Shown here: positions 1 through 7,881 of the stretch, one piece after another
Layout: every line of letters begins with the position of its first letter
How positions within the stretch are numbered: the first letter of the stretch is position 1
Source: Ruminococcus sp.
Lineage (GTDB): Bacteria > Bacillota > Clostridia > Oscillospirales > Ruminococcaceae
Assembly: GCA_017623515.1 (NCBI GenBank)
Contig: JAGAOV010000017.1
Span: 241,325-305,324, forward strand
Length of the DNA: 64,000 bases
Direction: 5' to 3'
Translations under genes and position numbers: made by a program
Notes under the pieces: model-generated
What the model was told of the DNA's origin: nothing
Seen by the model: the letters and a program-made list of their open reading frames with translations, nothing else
Database searches by the model: none

Positions 1-31
1 TATAATTATTTCATTCTTATATAGAGGAGGA
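1..31 (+). promoter_or_regulatory. Probable -10 element and ribosome binding site of the first gene
   Basis: TATAAT lies at 1-6 and a strong GAGGAGG Shine-Dalgarno at about 25-31, eight bases before the ATG at 39. The -35 element would fall outside the window, so the promoter cannot be confirmed. Confidence 0.5.
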
Positions 32-38
32 GTTTCTG

Positions 39-1325
39 ATGAAGGAAATCAGCTCAAACGCAAAAATTGAAACCAAATGTCTGCATGCCGGCTATACTCC
101 CGAAAACGGCGGCCCTGGTACTGTACCGATCGTGCAGAGTACAACATATCGCTTCGATTCCACGGAGCATGTAGCGGCACTTTTCGATATGCCTACTGAA
201 TATATGTATTCACGTTTTGCAAATCCTACCTGTGACGCTGTTGAAAAGAAAATCGCAGCTCTTGAAGGTGGATCAGGCGCAATGCTTACTTCCAGCGGAC
301 AGGCAGCATCGCTCCTGTCTATTTTGAATCTTTGCAGCGCAGGAGACAGCTTCATTTCTGCAACCACAATTTACGGCGGTACAGTAAATCTGTTCAGCGT
401 TACTCTCAAGAAGCTGGGAATTGAATGTATCTGGGTTGAACCGGACGCAACTGATGATGAGATAAAGGCTGCGTTCAAGCCTAATACAAAGGCTCTTTTC
501 GGCGAGACTATCGCAAATCCTGCTCTCAACGTATTTGACATTGAGCGTTTTGCAGGAATTGCTCACGAAATGGGCGTTCCGCTGATCGTGGACAACACCT
601 TTGCAACACCTTATCTGTGCAGACCATTTGAGTTTGGTGCAGATATTGTGGTACACTCCACAACAAAGTATATGGACGGACATGCTGTACAGGGCGGCGG
701 TGTTATTGTAGACAGCGGTAACTTTGATTGGGCTGCAAGCGGTAAGTTTCCGGATTTTACCGAGCCTGACGAAAGCTACCACGGCGTAGTTTATACCCGT
801 GACTTTGGCAATATGGCTTATATCATCAAGGCAAGAATGCAGCTTATGAGAGACTTTGGCTGCTATCCGGCTGCGAATTCCGCATTTCTCCTGAATCTCG
901 GTCTGGAAACTCTTCCGGTTCGTATGGAGCGTTACTGCGAGAATGCAACAAAGGTTGCACAGTTCCTGACAGAATCTGATAAGATAAGCTTCGTAACATA
1001 TCCGGGACTTCCTACTGACAAGAACTATGCTCTTGCTCAGAAGTATCTCCCTAAGGGGACATGCGGCGTTATCTCATTCTCCATCAAGGGCGGCAGACCT
1101 GCGGCTGTACGCTTCATGGACGCTCTGGAACTTGCAAGCATTGAGGTTCATGTTGCTGATATACGCACCTGCGTTCTGCATCCTGCGTCTGCTACACATC
1201 GTCAGCTGACAGAAGAACAGCTGGTTGCAGCAGGTATTGACGGCGGTCTTATCCGTCTTTCTGTAGGTCTTGAAAACGTTGACGATATTATTGCTGACGT
1301 TAAGCAGGCTCTGGAGAAGGTATAA
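39..1325 (+). CDS. metY: O-acetylhomoserine sulfhydrylase (PLP-dependent, Cys/Met metabolism family)
   Basis: 428 residues, the usual length for the O-acetyl-L-homoserine aminocarboxypropyltransferase branch of the Cys/Met PLP family. It would make homocysteine (or methionine) from O-acetylhomoserine and sulfide (or methanethiol) in the cytoplasm. The PLP lysine is K210 in HSTTKYMDGHA; the upstream substrate-loop motif YSRFANPT and the PLP phosphate region SSGQAA are both present, and the ~60-residue insertion after the lysine (DSGNFDWA...) is typical of MetY rather than MetB. The start has a good GAGGAGG site. A strong terminator follows, so it ends its own transcript. Homoserine dehydrogenase, which feeds the same pathway, is 1.7 kb downstream. 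Confidence 0.93.
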   Translation: MKEISSNAKIETKCLHAGYTPENGGPGTVPIVQSTTYRFDSTEHVAALFDMPTEYMYSRFANPTCDAVEKKIAALEGGSGAMLTSSGQAASLLSILNLCSAGDSFISATTIYGGTVNLFSVTLKKLGIECIWVEPDATDDEIKAAFKPNTKALFGETIANPALNVFDIERFAGIAHEMGVPLIVDNTFATPYLCRPFEFGADIVVHSTTKYMDGHAVQGGGVIVDSGNFDWAASGKFPDFTEPDESYHGVVYTRDFGNMAYIIKARMQLMRDFGCYPAANSAFLLNLGLETLPVRMERYCENATKVAQFLTESDKISFVTYPGLPTDKNYALAQKYLPKGTCGVISFSIKGGRPAAVRFMDALELASIEVHVADIRTCVLHPASATHRQLTEEQLVAAGIDGGLIRLSVGLENVDDIIADVKQALEKV

Positions 1326-1334
1326 TAAACACAA

Positions 1335-1372
1335 AAGTGCTGCTGCAATAAAATGCGGCGGCACTTCTTCTA
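1335..1372 (+). terminator. Rho-independent terminator after metY
   Basis: A 13-base stem, AAGTGCTGCTGCA with TGCGGCGGCACTT, surrounds a short A/T loop and is followed by a T-rich tail. The G:T-tolerant stem can also serve on RNA level only in the plus direction. Confidence 0.85.
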
Positions 1373-1377
1373 TATTC

Positions 1378-1406
1378 TTGAATACCGTGATAAGATATGG
1401 TATAAT
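1378..1406 (+). promoter_or_regulatory. Sigma-A promoter of the YitT gene
   Basis: TTGAAT at 1378-1383 and TATAAT at 1401-1406 are separated by exactly 17 bases, 34 bases before the ATG at 1440. Confidence 0.8.
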
Positions 1407-1439
1407 CATATCATTATAAACTTAACAGGAGGACTCATC

Positions 1440-2345
1440 ATGACAAAAAGCAAAGCTCTTGAAATGCTTAACCGTCTTAGCTGGAAAAAATTTCTGATTC
1501 TGCTTGTTGCAGGATGTATAAATGCATTCGGCGTTACCATTTTTCTTGCACCGGTAAATCTATACGACAGCGGAATATCAGGGACATCCATTCTTTTGTC
1601 TCAGCTTACACCTGATTATCTTTCGCTTTCATTTTTTCTGATAATCCTTAATGTGCCGATTTTCCTCTTCGGACTGAAAAAGCAGGGCAGGATATTTACG
1701 ATCTATTCTATATTTACAATAGCCGTTTATTCCATATGCTCATGGTTAATAACAGATATTCTGCCTGTTGATGTGAGTATGGCTTCGCCGCTTGCCGGTC
1801 AGGATCTGCTGCTGTGCGCACTCTTCGGCGGGATAATTTCAGGTATAGGAAGCGGTCTTACTATACGCAGCGGCGGTGCAATTGACGGTATTGACGTAAT
1901 GGCAGTCATTTTTGCAAAGAGACTTAACCTCACCGTTGGAACATTTGTCATGATATATAACGTTATACTTTACATAATATGCGGATTTGTAATGGAAAGC
2001 TGGATACTTCCTCTTTATTCTGTTGTTGCATATGGTGCAGGTCTTAAAACAGTTGACTTTATCGCAGAAGGCTTCGACCGTTCAAAATCTGTTATGATAA
2101 TAACTGATATGCCTGACGAAATAAGCTCTGCTCTCATAGAGGAATTCCAGTGCGGTACTACTAAGATAGCTGCAACAGGCGGTTATTCCAATGCAGACAA
2201 AACCGTTATTTACTTTGTTGTAAATCGTTTCCAGATCTCTCGTATGAGAAATATTATCCATACCATAGATCCTAAGGCATATGTTACTATAAGCGAGGTT
2301 GCGGATATTCTCAGAGGAAGTGAGAGTAATGGCACAGGAAAATAA
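1440..2345 (+). CDS. YitT family membrane protein (DUF2179 C-terminal domain)
   Basis: 301 residues starting at the ATG that follows AGGAGG at 1427-1432; a longer reading from 1353 has no ribosome site. The first ~200 residues form about five to six membrane helices with the family signature SGLTIRSGGAIDGIDVMAV region near residues 140-155. Residues ~215-295 are the soluble DUF2179 domain (DRSKSVMIITD...). The family is widespread in Firmicutes; its transport substrate is not established. The gene has its own promoter and is followed by a terminator, so it is monocistronic. Confidence 0.88.
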   Translation: MTKSKALEMLNRLSWKKFLILLVAGCINAFGVTIFLAPVNLYDSGISGTSILLSQLTPDYLSLSFFLIILNVPIFLFGLKKQGRIFTIYSIFTIAVYSICSWLITDILPVDVSMASPLAGQDLLLCALFGGIISGIGSGLTIRSGGAIDGIDVMAVIFAKRLNLTVGTFVMIYNVILYIICGFVMESWILPLYSVVAYGAGLKTVDFIAEGFDRSKSVMIITDMPDEISSALIEEFQCGTTKIAATGGYSNADKTVIYFVVNRFQISRMRNIIHTIDPKAYVTISEVADILRGSESNGTGK

Positions 2346-2422
2346 GATGTGAAAAAATAAAGCGGCGCAGTGGGTGAATCATTCATAACATTCTGTTGTA
2401 GCATCCCATAAAGAATATCACC

Positions 2423-2463
2423 AAAAGCGATTCTGTACGCCAAAAGCGTCGGAATCGTTTTTT
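2423..2463 (+). terminator. Terminator after the YitT gene
   Basis: GCGATTC (2427-2433) pairs with GAATCGT (2452-2458), with an inner ACGC/GCGT stem around CAAAA, and runs into six Ts. Confidence 0.75.
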
Positions 2464-2477
2464 CTGTCTCCGGGTAC

Positions 2478-2506
2478 TTGACAAATGAATGATTTCGTGG
2501 TATAGT
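2478..2506 (+). promoter_or_regulatory. Sigma-A promoter of the ACT protein-hom operon
   Basis: Consensus TTGACA at 2478-2483 and TATAGT at 2501-2506 with a 17-base spacer. The transcript would carry a leader of about 95-100 bases before the first gene; no known riboswitch was recognised in it. Confidence 0.85.
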
Positions 2507-2611
2507 AGTAACGTTAAGAGAGTACAATTGTATTTCTCACACGGACGCACAAAACAGTGCGGGAGTATTTTGTGAAAGGAGCCGACTACACCTTGTCGGA
2601 AAAAGAAGCCT

Positions 2612-3049
2612 ATGCAGACACAGTTTATTGTTGTAGATACCTCAGTATTGCCTGAAATATTCGGAAAGGTGCTTGAGGTGAAAAAGCTTGTTGCAGACCG
2701 AAGTGAGAAAAGCTTTGCATCAGCCTGCAAGCGTGTCGGTATTTCAAGAAGTGCATTTTACAAATACCGTGATTATGTCTTTGCATATGACGACAAAATG
2801 ACTCAGCGCATTGTAAATTATTCCGCCGTACTTCGTGATGAAAGCGGTGTTCTGTCCAATCTTCTTACAAGGCTGTACAGCCTGAATGCAAACATTCTTA
2901 CTGTGAATCAGAGCATTCCGGTTGACGGCGTTGCAGCGGTAAGCATTTCTCTCCAGTTTGGAGACAATGCTGCAAATCCGGTGGAGATAACGAATGCACT
3001 CAGGGAAGTACAGGGCGTTGTAGAAGTAAAGCTGCTGTCCGGTGAATAA
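2612..3049 (+). CDS. ACT domain-containing protein, PheB-like
   Basis: 145 residues resembling B. subtilis PheB and the homologues that precede homoserine dehydrogenase in clostridia. Residues ~12-65 hold the helical segment with SFASACKRVGISRSAFYKYRD (here cited only in part: GISRSAFYKYRD), a helix-turn-helix-like signature of the family. Residues ~72-145 are an ACT regulatory domain (LRDESGVLSNLL, SIPVDGVAAVSI). It probably senses an amino acid and modulates the aspartate-family pathway (inference). The gene is followed after 20 bases by hom, in one operon. The start is uncertain: a good AAAGGAG site at 2575-2581 fits a TTG at 2593 that is in another frame. Confidence 0.82.
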   Translation: MQTQFIVVDTSVLPEIFGKVLEVKKLVADRSEKSFASACKRVGISRSAFYKYRDYVFAYDDKMTQRIVNYSAVLRDESGVLSNLLTRLYSLNANILTVNQSIPVDGVAAVSISLQFGDNAANPVEITNALREVQGVVEVKLLSGE

Positions 3050-3069
3050 ATTTTGGAGGAAATAGTATT

Positions 3070-4296
3070 ATGAAAAAGATTGCTGTATTAGGCTATGGCG
3101 TTGTAGGTTCAGGTGTTGTTGAGCTGTTTTACAAGAATAAGGCTAAGATCGAAAAGAACACAGGCACAGAGCTTGATGTGAAGTATATTTTGGATCTCCG
3201 TGAATTCCCGAATGATCCCTACGCTGATAAGGTTGTTCATGATATAAATGTTATCATTAATGATCCTGAGGTTTGCTATGTTGCAGAATGTATGGGCGGC
3301 GTGAATCCTGCATTCCAGTTTGTAAACAGCTGTCTTGAGGCAGGCAAGAGCGTTGCTACTTCAAATAAGCAGCTTGTTGCTGAAAAGGGCGATATTCTTC
3401 TTCAGACTGCAAAGGCTCACGACTGTAACTTCTTCTTTGAAGCAAGCGTAGGCGGTGCGATTCCGTGTATCCGTCCGCTGCATACTTGTCTGGCAGGCAA
3501 TGATATTTCCGCTGCGGCAGGTATCCTCAACGGTACAACAAACTTTATTCTGGAAAAGATGTTCTGCGACAAGATGGGATTTGATGAAGCACTGAAGCTT
3601 GCTCAGGAGCTTGGCTATGCTGAACGTGAACCCTCTGCCGATGTTGACGGTCACGATGCATGCCGCAAGGTATGTATCCTTGCATCTCTGATCTTCGGCA
3701 AGCATGTTTATCCGGACAGCGTTTACACAAAGGGTATCCGTGACATCACTCTTGAGGACGTAGAGCTTGCACAAAGCTTTGGCAGTGCTGTAAAGCTTAT
3801 CGGCAGCACAAAGCGTCTTGAAAACGGCAAGATTCTCTCAACGGTAATGCCTATGGTAGTACCGGCTGACAGCCTTATCTCCCATGTTGACGGTGTATTC
3901 AATGCCGTAATGGTATGGGGCGATGGTTTCGACAAGACAATGTTCTACGGCAGAGGCGCAGGCAAGCTGCCTACTGCAAGTGCAGTTGTAGGTGACATCA
4001 TCGACTGCGTAAAGGCAGAGCATACTGTTACATCTCATGAGTGGGTTCTGGATGAAAATACAGATTTCATTGCAGACATGGACGCATTCTGCGCACCGAG
4101 ATTCTACCGCACATCTGCGGCATCTGCTGACGTTTATGCAAATGCAGCTGCTGCACTTGGTCTGGAAGTAACAGAATCCGCTGAAACAGGCTGCATAGTA
4201 AGCTGCTGTGACAACAAGACTGCTGACGCATTTGCAGAAGCACTTTCTGCGGCTGGCGTTGAAGTATACTCTCAGATTCCGGTTATGGCTGATTGA
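3070..4296 (+). CDS. hom: Homoserine dehydrogenase
   Basis: 408 residues. It reduces aspartate semialdehyde to homoserine, the branch point to threonine and methionine. An NAD(P)-binding GYGVVGSGV loop is at residues 8-16, the central catalytic part includes EASVGGAIPCIRPL and GILNGTTNFIL (family signature), and residues ~345-408 form a C-terminal ACT-like domain, consistent with feedback regulation by threonine. GGAGG precedes the ATG. It is the last gene of the operon with the ACT protein and ends in a strong terminator. Confidence 0.95.
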   Translation: MKKIAVLGYGVVGSGVVELFYKNKAKIEKNTGTELDVKYILDLREFPNDPYADKVVHDINVIINDPEVCYVAECMGGVNPAFQFVNSCLEAGKSVATSNKQLVAEKGDILLQTAKAHDCNFFFEASVGGAIPCIRPLHTCLAGNDISAAAGILNGTTNFILEKMFCDKMGFDEALKLAQELGYAEREPSADVDGHDACRKVCILASLIFGKHVYPDSVYTKGIRDITLEDVELAQSFGSAVKLIGSTKRLENGKILSTVMPMVVPADSLISHVDGVFNAVMVWGDGFDKTMFYGRGAGKLPTASAVVGDIIDCVKAEHTVTSHEWVLDENTDFIADMDAFCAPRFYRTSAASADVYANAAAALGLEVTESAETGCIVSCCDNKTADAFAEALSAAGVEVYSQIPVMAD

Positions 4297-4317
4297 TTGT
4301 TGAATAGATAAAGCAAG

Positions 4318-4349
4318 GAGCTGCCGCATAAAATGCGGCAGCTCTTTTT
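4318..4349 (+). terminator. Terminator after hom
   Basis: Perfect 12-base stem GAGCTGCCGCAT / ATGCGGCAGCTC with a 3-base loop, then TTTTT. Confidence 0.92.
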
Positions 4350-4408
4350 GATTTGCGTTCTATGTTTCAGTCTGTCCAGAATTCGTATTCTGACAGAGCA
4401 GCATTGAC

Positions 4409-5482
4409 TTAAAATAAAACATCTTTAAAACAAACCATAGGCTCGTTTCTGTCAAAATTCCAGCTATGATACGAACCTCCGGTGCAGAACTTTTTTTCGG
4501 AGCAGTTTCCGCATCTCTCATTAGACTCATATAAATCTCTGCGGTATACTCTGAATCGGTTAAGCCATATGTCAGTGAAATTATCATGGAGAATGTTTCC
4601 CTGAATAAGCTCAGGTCTTCTTTCAATATCCAGACAAGCCAGAATATCTCCGTTTGCAGCAATGCTTGCCGTGTATATTCCTGCATTGCACAGGAAATAC
4701 CAGTCTCTTACCTCACGCTCATATCTTCTTCCCAGATAATGACTGCATCCATATGTAACAGGCTCTCCTGCAATGCGTTTCTCTCTAATAAAATCGAACA
4801 TATATGTGTAATCTTCTTTCGTCATGGTAAGCTCGTTGTGGTCAAGAGCACGTCCGATGGGTTCGATATTGAGTATTCTCCATGAGTCAATATCCATTTT
4901 GTCAAAGATTGCGTACAGTTCTTCAAGTTCGTGAATATTGTTGTGATTTACCACAGTTGTAACCTGAATGCTCTTGAAACCGCCGTTTCGGATAAGGGCA
5001 TTTATGCCGTTCATGGCACGTTCGTATCCATTTTTGGAACGTCTGAGAGTATTGTGTGTGTTTTCCAGTCCATCAATGCTCACAGAAATGGTTTTCATTC
5101 CGCAATTTCTGAGCTTTTCAGCTGCCTTATCATCTATGAGAGTGGCATTGCTGGTCATGCCCCAGTTGAAGCCGAGACTATTTGCATACTCCATTATCTC
5201 GTAGAAATCCGTTCTCAGCAAAGGCTCTCCGCCGGTAATGCACAGCATTTTCTTTTCAGTGCCGAAGTCCTTTTTTATCTTATCAAGGAACACCCTGTAC
5301 TGTTCAAATGTCAGTTCCTCCGATCCGACCTCGCCGCACCTGCTTCCGCAGTGTATGCAGTTCTGATTGCAGCGCAGTGTAAGTTCAAGGAAAAGGTTTC
5401 GGAGAACAGGCTTTTCACGAAGAATTTTTCTATATGCGGCAAGTTTTTTCATGTCCTCGGCTTTTTTCGCTGAATTTATCAT
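4409..5482 (-). CDS. Radical SAM/SPASM enzyme, probable peptide maturase
   Basis: 357 residues from the ATG at 5482, which has AAGGA ten bases upstream; an extension to 5542 would run over the upstream peptide gene. The radical SAM motif CNQNCIHC (C38, C42, C45) binds the SAM-cleaving 4Fe-4S cluster, GGEPLLR follows, and the C-terminal ~100 residues carry a SPASM-type Cys set (LCNAG, LACLD, RCGNC, FCTGG, MVCF) that would hold auxiliary clusters. SPASM enzymes commonly modify ribosomal peptides. The stop codon of a small peptide gene lies 13 bases upstream and overlaps the ribosome-site region, implying translational coupling and a substrate-enzyme relation (inference). The precise subfamily was not recognised. 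Confidence 0.85.
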   Translation of the reverse strand: MINSAKKAEDMKKLAAYRKILREKPVLRNLFLELTLRCNQNCIHCGSRCGEVGSEELTFEQYRVFLDKIKKDFGTEKKMLCITGGEPLLRTDFYEIMEYANSLGFNWGMTSNATLIDDKAAEKLRNCGMKTISVSIDGLENTHNTLRRSKNGYERAMNGINALIRNGGFKSIQVTTVVNHNNIHELEELYAIFDKMDIDSWRILNIEPIGRALDHNELTMTKEDYTYMFDFIREKRIAGEPVTYGCSHYLGRRYEREVRDWYFLCNAGIYTASIAANGDILACLDIERRPELIQGNILHDNFTDIWLNRFRVYRRDLYESNERCGNCSEKKFCTGGSYHSWNFDRNEPMVCFKDVLF

Positions 5483-5495
5483 AAAACACCGTTCC

Positions 5496-5732
5496 TTACT
5501 CAAAATACTCCGGAGGACCGTACACGCATACCTGAATATCATCCTCTGGACGGTATTGCTCCGGCTTTTCTGATTCTGTTGTCTCCTGAACCTTGTTTTC
5601 AGAAGTTACTTCCGTTGCAGACGGTGTTTCCGGATCTTCATAGTACGGCTCAGGGCCGTAAGCACATCCATTGAGGTTCATGGACGCAATAAACGCCGCT
5701 GCCACAAGAGCAGTTTTCTTTCTTTTTTTCAT
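5496..5732 (-). CDS. Small lipoprotein-like peptide with duplicated CxYGP motif, candidate substrate of the adjacent radical SAM enzyme
   Basis: 78 residues. Residues 1-22 are a Lys/Arg-rich start and hydrophobic segment ending LNG before C23, a plausible lipobox. After C23 comes CAYGPEPYYE; a linker rich in Glu, Thr, Ser and Pro (residues 33-67) follows, and the protein ends with CVYGPPEYFE at residues 69-78. The two ten-residue blocks match at C, Y, G, P, an aromatic pair and the final E. GAAGG precedes the ATG. The gene lies 39 bases after glgB and 13 bases before the radical SAM gene with no terminator seen between. A role as a modified peptide is inference; a plain lipoprotein is the alternative. 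No known family was recognised. Confidence 0.72.
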   Translation of the reverse strand: MKKRKKTALVAAAFIASMNLNGCAYGPEPYYEDPETPSATEVTSENKVQETTESEKPEQYRPEDDIQVCVYGPPEYFE

Positions 5733-5771
5733 AATAACGTCCTTCTTTCAGATATTGTTTGAGTGTGTATG

Positions 5772-7580
5772 CTACTTCCCGACCTTAAAAATAACACCGC
5801 AGAAAGGCGGAAGCTTGATCTCGAATTCAAAGCCGTTCAGAAGCTCCTTACCCTTGATAGGTTTAGTGTTTCTTTTGATTGAACCACTCCATTCCTCCCA
5901 TTCAGAATGAAGCAGTGGAGTGAGTGACTTATACGGGAGCATAAACTTGAAAGTTTCAGTGCCTGCATCGCTGAAATGGAAGAGAGCGACTATACTTTCG
6001 CCCATGTAACGTCTTTCAAAGGCATAAATACACTTCTGCTCCTGATGGCAGTCTATCCAGCGGAAGCCGTCGGGCAGATAATCACCGCCGTAAAGCGCAG
6101 GTTCTTTCATGTAAATACCGCAGAGCTCCGCCATAAATGCTCTGAATGAATCATGCATAGGATATTTCAGCACATTGAAATCCTGTTGCTGTTCTTCAGT
6201 CCATTCACGGAGCTGACCGAATTCGCTGCCCATAAAGAGGAGTTTTTTTCCGGGATGGAGGTACATATACATGTAAAGCGCACGAGCCTGAGGGAATTTC
6301 TGCTCATAGTTACCGAACATTTTCTGGAGGATGGTTGCCTTGCCGTGAACGTTTTCGTCATGAGATAATGGGAGAAGATAGCGTTCGTTGTAATAGTACA
6401 TCATGGAGAATGTAAGCATATGGTAAATGTCGCTGCGTGACCACGGATGCGCCCTGAAGAAGTTGAGGGTATCGTTCATCCAGCCCATATCCCATTTGTA
6501 GTCGAAGCCGAGACCGCCGAACTCAACCGGACGTGTAACGCCCTCGAAGTTGGTGCTGTCTTCTGCGATAAGCATAGCACTTGGATGAAGTTCATGGAGT
6601 TTTCTGTTCATGCGTTTGAGGAAACCGAGGCTGTTCATGTTTACGCCTGCATTGGGATCGCCATACCAGTAAATCAGACGAGAAACAGCGTCCATTCTTA
6701 TGCCGTCGAAGTGGAATTCGGTAAGCCAGAAATTTGCGCAGGATGCAAGGAAGCTGCAAACCTCGCCTCGTGAGTGGTTGAAATTACAGCTGCCCCATTC
6801 ACTTCTTGTAGTTTCCTTATCTGGATATTCATAAAATGGAGTACCGTCATACATAGCAAGACCGTAGCCGTCAACAGCGAAATGCACGGGAACATAGTCC
6901 ATAATAACGCCGATGTTGTTTCTGTGAAGCTGGTCAACAAGCTTCATAAGACCTTCCGCATCACCATAACGTGAAGTGGGACTGAAAAAGCCAGTATTCT
7001 GATAGCCCCATGAGCAGTCCGCAGGATGTTCAGACAAGGGCATGAATTCAACATAATTGAAGCCCTGCTGTTTTACATATTTTATAAGCTTAGGTGCGAT
7101 GTCCTCATACCTGTAGTATCCGTTTTTATCGTCTGGATTCATCATCCATGAACCGAGGTGAACTTCATAGATGTTCACCGGTTTTTCAAAGTGACCGCCT
7201 CTTGTTTTCATCCATTTGGAATCGTTCCATTTGAATTTGGTGATGTCACGTATAATAGAAGCATTTCCCGGACGAAGCTCCATGCCGAAGCCGTAGGGAT
7301 CGCAGTGGTCTATAAATGGAACATCAGCATTTTTGATATAAATTCTGTATTTGTACATATCGCCGGCTTTTGCGTCAGGGAAATAACAACTGTAAACACC
7401 GCCGCATGTTTCCATGTTCATGGGTATTTCTTCCCAGCCGTTCGCCTCACATATGAGGGAAACTCTTTCCGCATTCGGCGCAATTGTGCGGAAAGTAAAA
7501 CCGCCGTTTTTTTCGGGATGTGCGCCGAAGTATGTGTAGGCATCCAGCGATTCGCCTAAGTAAAATTCATGAAGATTCAT
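5772..7580 (-). CDS. glgB: 1,4-alpha-glucan branching enzyme
   Basis: 602 residues, GH13 family, slightly short because the N-terminal extra domain of enterobacterial enzymes is missing. It forms alpha-1,6 branches in glycogen. A CBM48-type domain (residues ~10-100; YFGAHPEKNGG, FRTIAPNAERV) is followed by the TIM barrel with FMPLSEHP, catalytic-nucleophile region DGIRMDAV, acid/base region IAEDSTNF, and LPLSHDENVHGK. The start has AAAGGAG and its own promoter. Glycogen synthase lies 4 kb away on the other strand, so the window holds two separate glycogen units. The peptide and radical SAM genes appear to be cotranscribed behind it. Confidence 0.95.
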   Translation of the reverse strand: MNLHEFYLGESLDAYTYFGAHPEKNGGFTFRTIAPNAERVSLICEANGWEEIPMNMETCGGVYSCYFPDAKAGDMYKYRIYIKNADVPFIDHCDPYGFGMELRPGNASIIRDITKFKWNDSKWMKTRGGHFEKPVNIYEVHLGSWMMNPDDKNGYYRYEDIAPKLIKYVKQQGFNYVEFMPLSEHPADCSWGYQNTGFFSPTSRYGDAEGLMKLVDQLHRNNIGVIMDYVPVHFAVDGYGLAMYDGTPFYEYPDKETTRSEWGSCNFNHSRGEVCSFLASCANFWLTEFHFDGIRMDAVSRLIYWYGDPNAGVNMNSLGFLKRMNRKLHELHPSAMLIAEDSTNFEGVTRPVEFGGLGFDYKWDMGWMNDTLNFFRAHPWSRSDIYHMLTFSMMYYYNERYLLPLSHDENVHGKATILQKMFGNYEQKFPQARALYMYMYLHPGKKLLFMGSEFGQLREWTEEQQQDFNVLKYPMHDSFRAFMAELCGIYMKEPALYGGDYLPDGFRWIDCHQEQKCIYAFERRYMGESIVALFHFSDAGTETFKFMLPYKSLTPLLHSEWEEWSGSIKRNTKPIKGKELLNGFEFEIKLPPFCGVIFKVGK

Positions 7581-7626
7581 TCTTTAAGCTCCTTTTTATG
7601 CACAGGGGCATTTTTCCTTTTATACC

Positions 7627-7655
7627 ATTATAATATATATTCACCAGAATTTCAA
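7627..7655 (-). promoter_or_regulatory. Sigma-A promoter of glgB
   Basis: On the minus strand TTGAAA (7655-7650) and TATAAT (7632-7627) are 17 bases apart. Confidence 0.8.
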
Positions 7656-7764
7656 CCGACAATTTTGAGGGATGTGTTGTGTAAGTGACTTATTGTAGTT
7701 TAAGTTAAATATGATTGGTTTTTTTCTTTTTTTATACAAAAACGAGGAAAATGACGAAAAATAC
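7656..7764. other. A/T-rich divergent intergenic stretch
   Basis: Between the glgB promoter and the promoter of the dockerin genes there is about 100 bases of A/T-rich sequence with T and A tracts. I see no gene, no RNA and no convincing operator in it. Confidence 0.5.
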
Positions 7765-7794
7765 TTGACATGTATAGTTTGATTGTGCTATAAT
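7765..7794 (+). promoter_or_regulatory. Promoter of the tandem dockerin genes
   Basis: TTGACA at 7765-7770 and TATAAT at 7789-7794, spacer 18. The leader to the first gene is about 100 bases. Confidence 0.75.
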
Positions 7795-7881
7795 TTATAT
7801 ATAATCATTACTATAATATGCATGCGTGTATTATGAATGATGGGGTAAGGATGAAAAAATGTATAACTGAGACTTCAATTT

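Noticed and set aside
2513-2611. Riboswitch in the leader of the PheB-like/hom operon
   Set aside because: No T-box, SAM, lysine or other known conserved segment could be recognised.
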